Counted from the stretch's first letter, positions 21,547 to 32,900 are shown. The stretch: 64,000 nt of DNA from Ampelomyces quisqualis (GCA_018398575.1 JAGTXZ010000003.1:3224001-3288000); one strand, 5' to 3'. The notes: a model not told the origin generated them from the letters alone. A program made the numbers and translations.

Positions 21547-22462
21547 GTTGATCATGTTTATAGACACAAGGTTATCTTGTGCCAGGTGCAAATCTCATGC
21601 TTCTTGTTCTGGGTAACCAAGCAGTCAGACTTTTGAGCATCGCCCTAGCAGCTATACAACAGCGCTTCGTCCAAACTTGAATGATTCTCTTATCATTACT
21701 TGAGCCCTCCACAGCTGAAGCTACCATCCGGAATGCACTGAATGCGAATAACATCATCCCACCAGAACTGCTGAGCAGGCTGAATTCTTGCCCATTTGAC
21801 ATCTCTTCTGATTTGAGATTTGTGACGGAGTATGTGAACCAGCGGGATCACGGGATCTTCACACGTGATGTCTGAGCATGTCACAGAGGAAATGAGGGTC
21901 GATTCATGATCGGGCAGTCTAATTAAGCTATTTCTTGGCTCAGTGTATTCAATCTGATCTTCATTCACATAGAATGGACAAGCGATCTAATCTTTTTCAC
22001 TTACCACAATCTTGATCAATAGTTTCGCTCAGCTTCAACAAGATTGAATCCTCCAGATCGCGATCAAGAGTAAAAGCAAATCGAGACATCCTACTAATAT
22101 TATCTACGGTCACATTTACCTTTGCATTATTGATCGCTTAGAACCTGTTTCCGACGCTTTTCTTTGTATTTTGACTGCACGTCTCAAGGTTACGCGAAAT
22201 CAATGTCTTGACCACCTCCCACGAGCTGGTAGATTGAATTCCAGACACGCATGTTATTGCAGTTGGAACTATTCGTCAAGGAGTCTCATTTGAGGTAAGT
22301 CCCATTTAAGGTGAGTATCATTTTAGGTAGGTCTCTGAAGTTCCTTGTGTTCAAAGTCTCACCTAGCTTAAGTCTCTCGTACTGTCTCAGACATGATCCT
22401 TAACATCTGAACTCACGGGTCGATCTCATAGGTATAAATGTTGTCTCTTATCGCTATCAAAC
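21547..22462. other. AT-leaning intergenic region
   Basis: About 900 bases with no gene. Around 22280-22335 there are three near-repeats built on a short GGTAAGTC/GGTGAGTA-like motif followed by TTTAAGG or TTTTAGG. These could be remnants of a simple repeat. Confidence 0.5.
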
Positions 22463-22822
22463 ATGTCTACTCAGAGTACACCTGCACCAATATCTCTAAA
22501 CACTTCCCTACTGCTACACCAAAACGCAGACACGTCACTGAACCCCCATCGTCTCGAATTGCTTCAAACTCTTCAGAAAACTACAACTATGAACAAAATG
22601 AACATTGCTTCCGATGATATGCCTAAAAACTTGAAAGGCTACTTAGTCTGCACTGCACGAGACAAACAAGGTGCACCAGTTCTCATCATCCACGTCGAAG
22701 GTAGCACCACACGCAACTACTTTTGCAACGTATTTTCCGCAGAAATGAGCGCTGGACATGTAACCGAACGGAAAAACAAGTACTCATTCCTGTACAAAGA
22801 CTTTCGAACACGGGTGCTTTAG
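22463..22822 (+). CDS. Orphan 119-residue protein, unknown
   Basis: Single open frame with a sensible start. Its composition looks like protein rather than chance: a polar N-terminal 40 residues, then LKGYLVCTARDKQGAPVLII and HVEGSTTRNYFCNVF, a pattern like a small beta-rich domain. No signal peptide, no membrane span, no family I recognise. It sits at the edge of a gene-poor, relic-rich stretch. It could be an orphan gene or the 5' exon of a larger damaged gene. Confidence 0.4.
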   Translation: MSTQSTPAPISLNTSLLLHQNADTSLNPHRLELLQTLQKTTTMNKMNIASDDMPKNLKGYLVCTARDKQGAPVLIIHVEGSTTRNYFCNVFSAEMSAGHVTERKNKYSFLYKDFRTRVL

Positions 22823-23151
22823 GGATACCAATCTCTTTACGCAAATTTGCATGGGTGTGCCTTTTGCTGAGCCAACCCGTTGGCAACGTGCTGTCTTGGC
22901 TATGCTTGCAAGGCAACCTGCACTTGACTGGGTTCCTATCAACGCAGGATGAGATGAGGATGACGAAAATGTCCTTGGGTAGCTTCACAAGTGCGACGCT
23001 TTGGGTTATTTGGCATCCGCTACGTCCACCAGGCCATGTCTTGTATTTGGTGTTATCGACTTCGGATTGGGTGTAAAGAGAGTAGGATGCGGACAAGCTT
23101 ATAATTTCTTAGCAATGTTGTAGCCATCTAATCAAAAAACAATTCATTTCC

Positions 23152-23730
23152 CTACATGACGGTATAACCTTCGCGATACATCAGGCGGAAAAGTCCCACC
23201 TGCTCTGGGTACGCATTATCAAAGCCTTGACTTAGCATTTCCAGGGTCTCTATTGTCGCAGCAAATATAGGCTTGTGTTCTTCCTCAGACCAAAAAGAAA
23301 TTAGACTATCAAACGCTACACTTTGCATCCAAGCAGGATACCAGCCAAACTCGGCCCAGTCGATTAAAGTTATTTCCCAATGGTCGGTCGTGCCTTTTTC
23401 TCCGTGCACATTGTTCAAAATGATGTTGTGAAGCCCTGGGTCTAGGTGTGTCAGCGTAGGCTGGCGTCCCGTGCATGTCGACAGGACATGCTTGAATTTT
23501 AACAGATGAGACTCCGCTCGCGGGTGCCAGTCTACTAAAGCATCGGCCATCGACAATTGAAGTTCTGCAGCAGTAAACATGCCCGAGACGAAGTCATCGT
23601 AGGTTTCGTATGGTCCCTTCAATTTTTTGCCGTCGGTACGGAGCAGGCCCATCCGAGGACGCCAGCCTTGCTTATACAGCCGTCCGTAATATCCTTCTGA
23701 CGGGCGTTCAATTCTAAATGCAGTCTGCTA
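23152..23730 (-). pseudogene. Aminoglycoside-phosphotransferase-like kinase, C-lobe only
   Basis: The readable frame runs from about 23730 to the stop at 23152. It carries the catalytic loop of the APH/choline-kinase fold, THLDPGLHNIILNN (H-x-D...N), and the metal-binding segment IDWAEFGWYPAW. The N-lobe with the ATP-binding lysine is missing: upstream of about 23730 the frame hits a stop (TAG) and runs into AT-rich sequence with no matching exon. It is therefore a truncated copy. Fungal genomes carry many such APH-domain genes of unknown substrate. Confidence 0.65.
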
Positions 23731-24369
23731 GTTATAAAGAAACAGTGTACCGAAATAGCTCGTGATGCACGCTAAGATGATTCTTTGTTTTTAAACTGCA
23801 TGCAGAGCTTAGTAGCGTTACGCTCGCTAAGACTGCAACGTTCGCGCCATTACCAGCTCGTACGAAGCGCTATGAAAGAAAGAATATTAATACAATATCG
23901 CATAGTTATGTAATTATAAACACAAAGGTCAAGGCTAGGCGGTAGCACTAACGCATACTATCACGCTCACTAGCATGCATTCAATCAGAAGAAGGCTAGT
24001 GAACGCCGCCTCAATAGGCTTTGCAGGCGTTTTGCACACGGAAGCTATGTTGCATATTAGACTCCCTCTATTGGCAGATAATTTACCTACATCCCCTTAA
24101 CATGCTAGCCGTAAAGCAAAAGGCACAAAGAGTTACAATTTTGCGGCTGGAGCTCCAGTCGCGCCGTAGGTAGGGCGCTACATGCTCTCCTTGGCTACGA
24201 CGAAAGGAGTCCTTATCCCAAGCCCGATACCTTCTAACCGAGGCAGTCTGTGGACACCAAAACGCATCCAATTGGAACAAAGAATTTCCTAGTTTGAAGA
24301 TACGGGAGTCTTGCTTGGTGCATCTCTCTATGTTTCATACAAGGCAACGAGCTGACAATCTTGCTGCAG
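23731..24369. other. AT-rich spacer, probable relic sequence
   Basis: No intact gene. 24230-24360 contains fragments in shifting plus-strand frames that resemble the stretch before the haem-binding loop of a P450 (for example EFPSLKIRES), so the P450 relic may begin here. Confidence 0.45.
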
Positions 24370-24541
24370 CAGATCGGGGCGCTTCCCTGCGGGCACTGTG
24401 ATGAAGCTTGTCGTCGCGCACATCGTCTTGCGGAATGAGATAGGGCTTGAAAAAGAGAAAGCAAAGACGCTGTGGATGTGGGAGACGTTTACGATGCTAT
24501 ACGAGAGGACGAGGTTTGTGCTCAAGGAGCGGATAAGTTGA
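24370..24541 (+). pseudogene. Cytochrome P450 C-terminal relic
   Basis: A short frame ending at the stop 24539-24541 reads SGRFPAGTVMKLVVAHIVL and then WMWETFTMLYERTRFVLKER. This matches the end of fungal P450s, where the haem-ligand loop (C-P-G-R-F-x-A) leads into K-L-x-x-A-H-x-x-L and a C-terminal tail. The haem cysteine itself is not present in this frame and upstream parts are scrambled, so it is a non-functional remnant. The family assignment rests on this one segment. Confidence 0.5.
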
Positions 24542-24803
24542 AGCGGCTGATATACCTAACCTGGTGGTGCTCAGACGTTAAGCGCACATTGTATCGAGGA
24601 ACCAGGCAGAAGTCCACATGAGAATCGCACGAGCTTTGTTTGTGGCCCGAGGTGTTGTGTAAGGTCGATGAAATACGTCATCGTTGTCTGGCTCGTCGTT
24701 CTTTCCTCGAACAAAGATAGAAGATCATGTTTTTTGGCTTGACCACTCCTCATCACACCAAAACATTCTAAACAAAGATTGAGCAGTGACTGCAACCCTC
24801 AAC

Positions 24804-25075
24804 ATGTTCCGCTTAGTCAATCTTACCTTTGAGCTGTTTCTCGAGATCATCGATGCCGTCGCTCTGCGCGCCGAGATATTTCACCTATTCCACCTGCGTG
24901 CCGTGTGTCGTGAGTGCTCAATATAATTTTTGAAAGTTATATTTGCAGAGATACTGACGGTTTAGGGCGATACGTCACTACTTTCGATAATGTGCTGCTT
25001 GCTAAGACCCTAATGTCAAAATTCACAACAGGCAACGCAAACGGCAAAGTGTGTACCTATAGAGGAGCAATGTAA
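24804..25075 (+). pseudogene. F-box-like N-terminus, truncated
   Basis: The ATG at 24804 opens a frame that reads like an F-box: LTFELFLEIIDAV, then LFHLRAVCR. A plausible intron at 24910-24965 (GTGAGT...GGTTTAG) continues to RYVTTFDNVLLAKTLM before a stop at 25075. The total is far shorter than usual fungal F-box or ankyrin proteins, and nothing clearly continues it. It is probably the surviving 5' end of a broken gene. A further donor GTGTGT at about 25050 could extend it, but I could not follow it. Confidence 0.45.
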
Positions 25076-26964
25076 ATTCAGGAACAACTAGGCACGTTTC
25101 TCTTTAGCTGCAAGCGCCTTGGTGAGACTTCATCCGTGAATATATCTATGTTTCTAAGCAAAACTGTCGACCATCTAGTCCAACTCCATCAAGCTAACGT
25201 GTATGGAACCACAAAGAGCTCTGAGGAACTATGATACTGTCAGGTTGAGTACCTGCGTCGATTCAGCCACTGGATAGCTTGCGAGAACCATGCGTCCGTT
25301 ACATCGTCTTTTCGGACGGCTACTACCCAAGACCAAAAACCTCGAGATTCTTCGAATTGAGAGAGGTGCTAACTAAAGACCTCCTTACTCCGTACAGCAA
25401 GAGCAGTTGTTGGAAATGGGGAATCAGGCATGGACTTCCTGGGACAGGGCACAATAGTTTTCACATTTCTAACCCTAACCTCTTCAGGAGTCTCCGCATG
25501 TGACACTCCCGTCCAACTTATGACAACGCTACCTCACTGTATGCAATAGTTTGTTAAGACCTGTCTTTTATTCTGTTAGATAACACATTAATCTTTAGCT
25601 GCATTCTAAGGTCTAGTACGTATTGGCCGAAATCAATTGAAAACGAAGGGGTGAAAATTGTCAAGCCGCTCTCTCACCGCTGGAACCATGAACTGCTAGT
25701 AGTCCACTAGAGAAATTGATTGGCAGTTAAAGAGTACCTATGCATGGTTCATTATGTTGGTCGGCATTTGTGTCGTTCTATGCAGACAAGAGCACTGCAA
25801 GCATTTTTTACAAGGTATGCTAGTGTGAAAGAAACGGCACACAGATGTTAGCTTTATGAAAGGAGTTTGGCTGTTGTAGGGCTATACAGTCGAGGAGCAG
25901 TGTAGGAATAATAAGAGGAACTACTTCTCTTATACTAAGAAGCATAGGATTGTTCACCTCTTTCGCTTTGCCTCACTCTCTGTATTGGGTTACTGTTCCA
26001 CCTTCGAAGCATCTCCTGCCAGGAGTTAATGCTCCCATCATGATGGAAACCACCTGAGAGAATTTGGCCAGTCGGCTCGGGAGCAATACCGTGTAACCCC
26101 CAAGACCTTCTATCTCAGGAGCCAGGATCCAATCTCGTTTCCTCTCCTGACGGTGATGGGTGAGTCTAGCATCATGGAAGAGATTACGTTGCGCATCGCC
26201 TGGGCATATAAGTGTTGAATAAAGAGCAGGGCTGACATTGCTTGCATCGAAGTCGTCTTGTGCGATGGGGAAGACATTCCGAGGTTTGAGTTATTGGAAA
26301 AGGCCGCCGACAGCAGGGTGGGGCAGCGTCAAGCTTACGCGTGGCATCGTCTCCTTCAAACACTATACAGGACGAAGAAACAATATGTTATGTCTGAACT
26401 TCACTTGGTAGACAACTGTTAGCAGAGGATAGAGCAGTATGTCCCACAATTGAACGACCTTGATCGGACCGTCCTTAGTCGTATGAAAAGGCACATCTGA
26501 GTTCTTCCTGACTCACATTACGCTAGAACAGCATGGCGAAATTAGGGAAAGTTTTCTAGCATGCAGTCTGCTTCTCTACCATAAAAGCGCTGAAGATGGA
26601 CAGTTGCGTGGCCTGTATGAGCCATTCGTTGCGAAAAGGTTTTAGTTGTAAGAGGAAAAGAGCAAGGCGGATTTGCTGAATCATATTATTTGCTGCTCGG
26701 TTTTCAGATTCCATTAAATCACTATAGTCTAAGAGTACATGGTGTTGCGAGCTTCGAATGGAGTATTTCGCGATAGCGAACGACTTCGCGTCATCCAACC
26801 ATCAAGGGCCTTTTTTTAATCTCAACTATTATCCAAAATCTCCTCAAGCTCGGTTGGATTTCATGAATTCTATAACAGGACGCAACATATGTAGGCATCT
26901 GTCTGATCACGGGATGTGAAGAGCCAAGGCAAAATGCCTGACATCCTGCCGGACACGAGTAGGC
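25076..26964. other. Gene-poor region with one unexplained open frame
   Basis: About 1.9 kb without an assignable gene. On the minus strand, about 26241 to 25973, there is a 90-codon frame without a start codon that looks protein-like (LFHDARLTHHRQERKRDW, then VVSIMMGALTPGRRCFEGG). It could be an exon of a decayed gene. The remainder is broken by stops in all frames. Confidence 0.5.
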
Positions 26965-28333
26965 TTATTGCCTCCGCCTCCAACTCCAATGCGCTTTCAC
27001 ATTCGTCAAGAAATCCTCCCAAATCCTCAGGTTCGCGCTCCACATCCCATCTTTCATCAAGATCGCCTCTTTCGCTTTCTCGGCATATTTGACCGCACCC
27101 GCCTCGTCACCCACAGCACTATACGCCAGCGCTGCAAAGCCATACGCTACGTCCATGAAACCTTCTAAACCTTCATCGCGATGCAATTGCAACAGCTGTT
27201 CAGCCATCTCAGGACTCCCAGTTGATGATGCGGACCAGTCGTTGAGTTGGGCTTGAAGAGAATGAATGAGTGAAAGTGTGTCATCGGATGTATGAGAAGT
27301 GCAGCGCGAACAAGCACATTTGAAATGGAAGCTCGGTTGTAGGTAGTTTTGGCGGACTGAGAATGGATCGAGAGGAGAGGTATCTACTCACAATGAACAT
27401 GGGCATTCATGGGCGCGTTTGGAGCATGGAAAAGACTTACAAGAAATGGTAATCTCCTCGCCCTCTGCAATCGGACGCGTAGCACGAACCGTATGAGACA
27501 ACGTATCCGTATCGATCATATACTGTGCACTAAACATCGTCAGCTTCACTCCATCTGAGCCTGTCACTTTCTACCTTGACACGGAACCGTACTTACTTTG
27601 GATTACAAGCATGATTCAATCTACTCGTCTCCGGCCAAACAGCCAAATGGTTCCTCCCACCAATCTCCACCTGAAACGTATTCGCCTGCACGATATCCTG
27701 GACACGAAATCTCTCGTCGCCAAATACGTACGCCAGGCCCAGAAACTCTTCTTTAGTCTGCGCAGGCAATTGTTCAATGGTCAAACGCCACAATTTCTCA
27801 CGATCATTCGTCTTCAGGTCGTCTTCAAGAAGTGCGAGGAAGGCGGGTGTGTAGGATGTTACTCGATCTGCGAAGACGAGCGGCTTGGTGGCGAGCATGC
27901 CGATGCCTTTGTTGGGAATGGTGCTGGCGCGCCATGCATACGTCGGCTCATTGATTTGCTGAGCATCCAGGGCGGATTGATCTGTGAAAGCTGGCAAGCC
28001 GGCGTATTGTTTGGCTATAGTAGGTGTAGTGATAATAGATATTCCTCTTCCGTTGGCGAAGGAGGTGGATGTGTAGACGCAGAGTTTGTCATTGATGTTG
28101 GTGAGGATGAGTGTGCATTTTGGTGGGTGGGTCCAGGGTGCATAATCTTCTGTTGTTCGATGAATTGAGCCCTGAATAACAAATGCGTACTCCTTTGTGT
28201 GATCTGTAGAAGATGAGATGTGAGCTGTCCTGAGCGGGTACTCGTGCCAGCATTGTTGGTCTAGTACGGTTTTGGCATCGGTCAAGGATGCTAGGACAAA
28301 CGTGGAAACCAGGGAAAGTACAGTTGCATACAT
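26965..28333 (-). CDS. SET-domain protein with N-terminal signal-peptide-like segment
   Basis: Three exons: 27597-28333, 27441-27529 and 26965-27383; introns 27530-27596 and 27384-27440; 414 residues in frame. SET-domain features in order: NKGIGMLATKPL (start of the SET fold, ~residue 140), RLNHACNPNAQY (the conserved N-H-x-C-x-P-N of the SAM/substrate site, formed across intron 1), RATRPIAEGEEITISY (conserved GEE-I-T-I-Y), then a cysteine-containing CACSRC and a TPR-like helical tail (GFMDVAYGFAALAYSAVGDEAGAVKYAEKAK, here abbreviated in sense). This is the layout of fungal SMYD/SET5-like lysine methyltransferases. Oddly, the N-terminus MYATVLSLVSTFVLASLTDA looks like a secretion signal, and Cys-bearing extracellular-type sequence follows. 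Confidence 0.85.
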
Positions 28334-28719
28334 CCTGTATCAAGATCGAATCGCAATCTTTATTGCAAGAGGAGACTACACGATGTACAGCGTAGAAAAA
28401 TCCGAGAACGTAGCCTGAGAAAGCGCGAATCGTTCTGAGACAGGAGATGTTTGATGTTTGGGCAGGAACGCTATTGTTGGCATGCCAAGATTGTGCTTAG
28501 TCAAGCGTCAGAAAAAAAGATAGCAGCGGGTATGGAGCTGCTATTAATATTGAAGATGGAAAAGGGTATTCAACATGGAGACAGCTAACCTGAACGCCTG
28601 TTAATGCTAGATATGCCTGTGAGTACATCTTCATGGTCGAGTCTTGTATATGCATCTCCGAACACTAGGAGAATCGCAGACCGACTATTTCAAGACCTCT
28701 TCCACATGCGACATGATGG
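28334..28719. other. Intergenic, SET promoter and KRR1 3' region
   Basis: 386 bases upstream of the SET-domain gene and downstream of KRR1, with both genes on the minus strand. It must hold the SET-gene promoter. No distinct motif recognised. Confidence 0.5.
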
Positions 28720-29806
28720 TTATTCTTCATCACTGTTGGCTTCCATAGAGCTGCGCTTCTTCTTCTTCTTCTTCTTGTCCTTGTTCTCGGCTTCGTCGCG
28801 TTTCCGCTTCTTTTTCTTCTTCTCGCCATTCTCCTCCGGTGCTACATACTCGGCCATTCGTTCTCTCCTCTTCGCATCCATTTTTTCTTTCATCTTGTCT
28901 TCGCGGTCTTCCCTTGCTTTGCGCTCTTTCGCGTGCTTGCCCAGGAAGTACTCTCCACTCTCGATCTGCAGATCGACCTTGCTCTTTTCTTGTGGTGGCG
29001 GGAATGGCGTGTACACCTTCTTCGTCTTGTCGGTGACCTTGTGTGGTACTTGTCGCTTGCTGAGCGATCGTTTCTTGAAGTTCGGAAGAAATCTATCCCA
29101 GCTCTCGTTCACCAGTTCTGGGTCCTTGGCCAGCTCTTTCTTGATCATAAGCTCCTTGATTGCGTATATTGGGTGGATGTTGTGCATGGTGTCCTCGATG
29201 ATGCGCCGCACAGTTTTGAGCCCTTTGAAGGGTCCCATCACGGCGACCGTGTTTCCTTGCACTAGCATGTATGTCTCCGTGAGAAGCTCCAGCGCCTTTA
29301 GTGTGGATCCATTGGGCCCTAATATCCGCTGCCGTCTCTTCACGAATCGTTCCTTGTTGCCCACGAGGTTTCTTATTTTGATGATGTCCATGGCCACCTC
29401 ATCGTCGAGGATCTTGACTGCTTGCGGTGCAGGTACGCTTCTCGCCAGAAGTTTAATGAGATCGCGCGCATTCAGGATTGCTGCCGGATCGTACGTCTTC
29501 TGCGTCGTCCAAACGGTCATAGAACCCTCCACCAAGTTGAGCTCGCAGCCCACGCCATGTTTGGCTAGCGCTTGTGTGATGAACTTCCAGGAACCCTTTA
29601 GGTATTGTTCGCGATACTTTGGAAAGAGCGTGGAAAAGCGCGACTCGTCGGTGAAGGCGCCGGCGGTGTTGTCTTCAGGCTTGAATGGGTCGATCTGCGC
29701 ATTGCGTTAGATAATAATCGCAGGCGCAAGAGAGACAAGGTCGCACCTTCCACTTATCGATGTCATCGGTGTCCCATGGCTTCTCCTTCTTGTGCGTCGA
29801 CGGCAT
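28720..29806 (-). CDS. krr1: KRR1, small-subunit processome KH-domain protein
   Basis: Nucleolar assembly factor needed for 40S ribosome formation. Exon 1 (29747-29806) encodes MPSTHKKEKPWDTDDIDKWK. A 52-base intron (29695-29746) follows, then exon 2 (28720-29694), opening IDPFKPEDN; 344 residues, normal for the family. The middle holds the KH-like RNA-binding region: FVKRRQRILGPNGSTLKALE and then GNTVAVMGPFKGLK. KRR1 hallmarks are NESWDRFLPNFKKR and the lysine-rich C-terminus. The tail has long KKKKK runs whose complement creates a long false plus-strand frame. IMP4, PRP43 and RPA43, also in ribosome production, lie elsewhere in this window; this is probably coincidence. Confidence 0.95.
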
Positions 29807-30248
29807 GGCTGCGGTCGCGAGGTTTTGTTCACTTTTGATGTTGATCTGCCTCCGCGCTGGACTTTTTGCACTTCCGATACCCACTCGAGACGCTAGTGCT
29901 AGCGCGCCGCTAGCGCCATCGGATCTATCGGCTGAACCATGAACTCCAACACTCCTGCCATCAGCGACAGTCAGATTCACCCGCCTCTTCGTCCGAATTT
30001 TGCACTCCTCGTTTGTTGAAGGCAGTTGGTGCGATGAATATGGCAAATCATGTTCAGTGACCGCTTGGCAGGTCCGGATCACGGTATTAACCGTCTAAAG
30101 TCCATTGGTGTACGGAGTACTCCGTACTCCGTACGATACGCGTAAGCTGTCGAAACCTGAACGTGTATAAGATCCCGTGTGCCCTTCAAGGAAACTCGAA
30201 GCAGGAACAAGCAGAAGTTTATCGAAGTGCCTGAGCGAATGCAGAAAC
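29807..30248. promoter_or_regulatory. Divergent promoter region, KRR1 / short-chain dehydrogenase
   Basis: 442 bases between two divergent start codons. The only notable sequence is the overlapping palindromic TACGGAGTA/TACTCCGTA run at 30111-30135. Confidence 0.5.
30111..30135. repeat. Overlapping TACGGAGTA / TACTCCGTA palindromic run
   Basis: TACGGAGTA at 30111-30119 overlaps TACTCCGTA at 30118-30126, which overlaps another TACTCCGTA at 30125-30133. The same 9-mer, in either orientation, recurs at 38404, 38425, 38889, 49537 and 50466. Confidence 0.7.
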
Positions 30249-31314
30249 ATGACCGACTACAACACCCCAGATTTCACACGATACGCGGCTGCTCACGAGG
30301 AACGTAATGGACCAGGCGATGCTCGTCCGACTGCGTTGCAAATCGTCAAGGACAACAAAGTCGACAGTGACATCTGTTTTCCGATCGGGTTAACCAAAGC
30401 TAACAGATCCAGGTAAGCTTGTTGGTAAGACGGCGCTGATCACCGGCTGCAGCAGTGGCATCGGGATCGAAACTGCTCGTGCACTGAAAGCTACGGGTGC
30501 TCGCCTCTTCCTGACTGCCAGAGATCTTTCCAAGGGTCGTCATGCACTCGGCGATATCCTCGAACCCGGCCAAGCTGACTTGCTCTTGCTCGATCTCACT
30601 TCCCTAAGCTCTGTGCGAAAATTTGCTGCCGAGTTTCTCCAAGCTAGCAAGAACAAGCTCAACATTCTCATTAACAATGCTGGTGTCATGGCTACACCTG
30701 AAGGCACCACTGCTGATGGCTTCGAGACGCAATTTGGTACCAACCACTTGGCACACTTCTTGCTGTTCCAGCTCGTCAAGCCTGCACTATTAAGCTCTTC
30801 GACTCCAGATTTCCATAGCAGAGTGATCAGTGTTTCTTCCATGGCCCACCGATACTTCCCGCCCAAGATGGACAACCTGATGTTAAAAGGCGAATACGAT
30901 GCCAACCATGCCTACGCGCACGCTAAAACTGCCAACATCTGGTTCGCCAACGAGATCGAGCGACGCTATGGGGCGCAAGGCTTGCACGCCTTTTCTCTGC
31001 ACCCCGGTGGTATATGGACGGGTCTTCAGGTACATGTTCCGACTGATGCAATGGAAGGCTGGAAGGCCGATGAGCAGGTTCACAAGATGATGAAGTCGAT
31101 TGAGCAGGGTGCAGCAACGACTGTGTGGGCTGCAGTCGGGAATGTGTGGGAGGGGAAAGCAGGAAAGTACCTCGAAGACTGCCAGGTCAGTCCGCCTGCC
31201 CCCAATGGGTACACAATTTTGGATGCAGGGTATGAGAAGTGGGCATATGACCCAGAGAATGAGGCGAAGTTGTGGAAGCTGAGCAACGAGTGGGTCAAAG
31301 TTGAGGAGCGGTAG
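30249..31314 (+). CDS. Short-chain dehydrogenase/reductase (retinol-dehydrogenase-like)
   Basis: NAD(P)-dependent oxidoreductase with a classical Rossmann fold. Exon 1 at 30249-30366, intron 30367-30412, exon 2 at 30413-31314; 339 residues in frame. The donor is the least certain part: GTGACA gives DSKLVGKTALITG, while a later GTTTTC would also keep frame. Motifs: TGCSSGIG cofactor loop, INNAGVMA, ISVSSMAHRY carrying the catalytic Ser, and the YAHAK catalytic Tyr-x-x-x-Lys followed by SLHPGGIWT. The extended N-terminus with TALQIVKDN resembles WW-domain-oxidoreductase-type fungal SDRs. Cytosolic, substrate unknown. Confidence 0.9.
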
Positions 31315-31859
31315 GCTGCCGCATGCCATATCTCTGCAAGTGCACGTTCGGACGGGTTGTCGATGGCTCGCAGTTGCGTGTGACAGCAACAGTGCCCCAA
31401 CTTTGAGTACAATTGAGCAACCGTCATCCATAGCGCCAAACCTCCCATCGAACTCAAAACTATCAGAATCGGGTTATATCTCTTATAACCCTGTGCATCG
31501 TTGTGTCGTGACGTGGCGAGCACTCAAGGCTGCAATTGCGTTATGCAAGTCTTGACCATTCGTAGTCCCTATGACCACAGCCTGATGGATGCCTGCCCGT
31601 CGTCTTTCCACTAAGACATCGCTTCATGACTTCTTCCCGCCGATTCGTTTCCCTGGGCGGCAGAACTTTTTGTTTTAACCGAGAGACTGAGACGAAACCC
31701 GAGGTTCAGCTTCCCATACGATGAAGGAAGATCCTGTCGTGAAGTCCAGCATTCCACAGCCTTACGGAGAACGGACCCCTATTGGGGATCTCTATGACTA
31801 ATATTTGGGTGTTGATAATTTTCATCACGAGTAGCGAGTGGAAAAAGAATTATTCGTTG
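31315..31859. other. Intergenic, no gene seen
   Basis: 545 bases downstream of the dehydrogenase. No frame with coding character; AT content rises toward the HET relic. Confidence 0.55.
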
Positions 31860-32900
31860 AGCCGTCCCACGCGCCCGACTTGTCAGATTTGTGAAGAACT
31901 GCTACAACCCACGTTCGATGGTGTTGAAGACACAAAGGGCGCATATTTCTGCTTGATATCTAGCCGTATCGGAAGTGATTTCACCACCTGACCTGGTCAG
32001 ATTGCTATGGATACTGCCAACTTGGGGATGATTTTGTACAATTTGCTGCATGATCGAATGGTGGTGAGGCCTTTACCTATTCGATACACATCAAATGAAG
32101 AGCCACTGATACTTTTCGGATGGGAACCGGCGGGCCATACCTTAGTGACCCATCCACCAATTTTCGTTCGAATATCACCGAGATCTTTGGGCTAGCCAAA
32201 ATCTGGCTGACACTTATCATGACGTGTGGTCCTATGCAGAAAATACAACTTCCTAGCCGTATGCTGCAAATTTTGCGCGATACAAGAGCCAGTGCTGTTT
32301 ATTTAATGAAGGCCAACCACGTCGAAGTTGGAGAGTATCGTGTGCTGAGCGATAAGCAACCTCTGCGAACCACGCGTGAAGACTACTGTGATCATCTTAA
32401 GAACATACCATTCGAGCAGCTTCCAGAGACCTTCCAGGAGACGACTATAATGACTGAAAACCGGAGGCTATGAACATAGCTGGACTTTACCAGAATGCAG
32501 CCCTTGTTGCCGCTGCTTCGAAAGCTAAAGACTAAACAGAAGGTCATTCCATTATGGAACGGGAATTGGAGTAGGTCAACAAAGTCTAATATATTATTGA
32601 AGGCAGTCAAGGGGACAACTTTAATTCTGCCCTCTTGCTAGTATCCGTTGCTGAACAGACTCAACACGGAGATAATACATGACAATTCAAGATCCATAAT
32701 TTACGCCGGGCACCTGACCGATTCTTGCTTAGCGCTGCGGTCTAGCTCTTTGAAACAAAACTCCAGCTCACTTCCCGAGACTTGCCAATCTGAGATATCG
32801 ATAATCGTGGAAAACGGTTGCTGGTTTCACTGCCTCCATGCTTTCGATACTTATAGAGAATGCAAGTGCTTTGGGAATTTGTATTTTTGAAGGGGAAACT
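31860..32900 (+). pseudogene. Heterokaryon-incompatibility (HET) domain gene relic
   Basis: Plus-strand fragments in shifted frames read as a decayed HET-domain protein. The best is 32120-32473, with TEIFGLAKIWLTLIM, VEVGEYRVLSDKQPLRTTRE and then NIPFEQLPETFQETTIMT. This follows the usual HET order: helical segment, 'Y.ALSHCWG..QPL.TT', then 'IPFEQLP.TFQDA..VT'. The core SHCWG is missing at the expected place (VLS-DKQPL). After a stop, another frame continues AGLYQNAALVAAASKAKD, matching the 'A..YQNA.L.I.A..A.D' segment. Stops and frame changes show it is dead. HET proteins trigger cell death when unlike strains fuse. Confidence 0.7.

Noticed and set aside
25471..25480. AACCCTAACC resembling telomere repeat
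   Set aside because: Only about one and a half units; not an interstitial telomere tract.
28604..29710. 368-codon plus-strand frame across KRR1
   Set aside because: Phe/Ser-rich antisense of the lysine-rich KRR1 tail. The minus-strand gene has KH-domain and family motifs and a clean intron.
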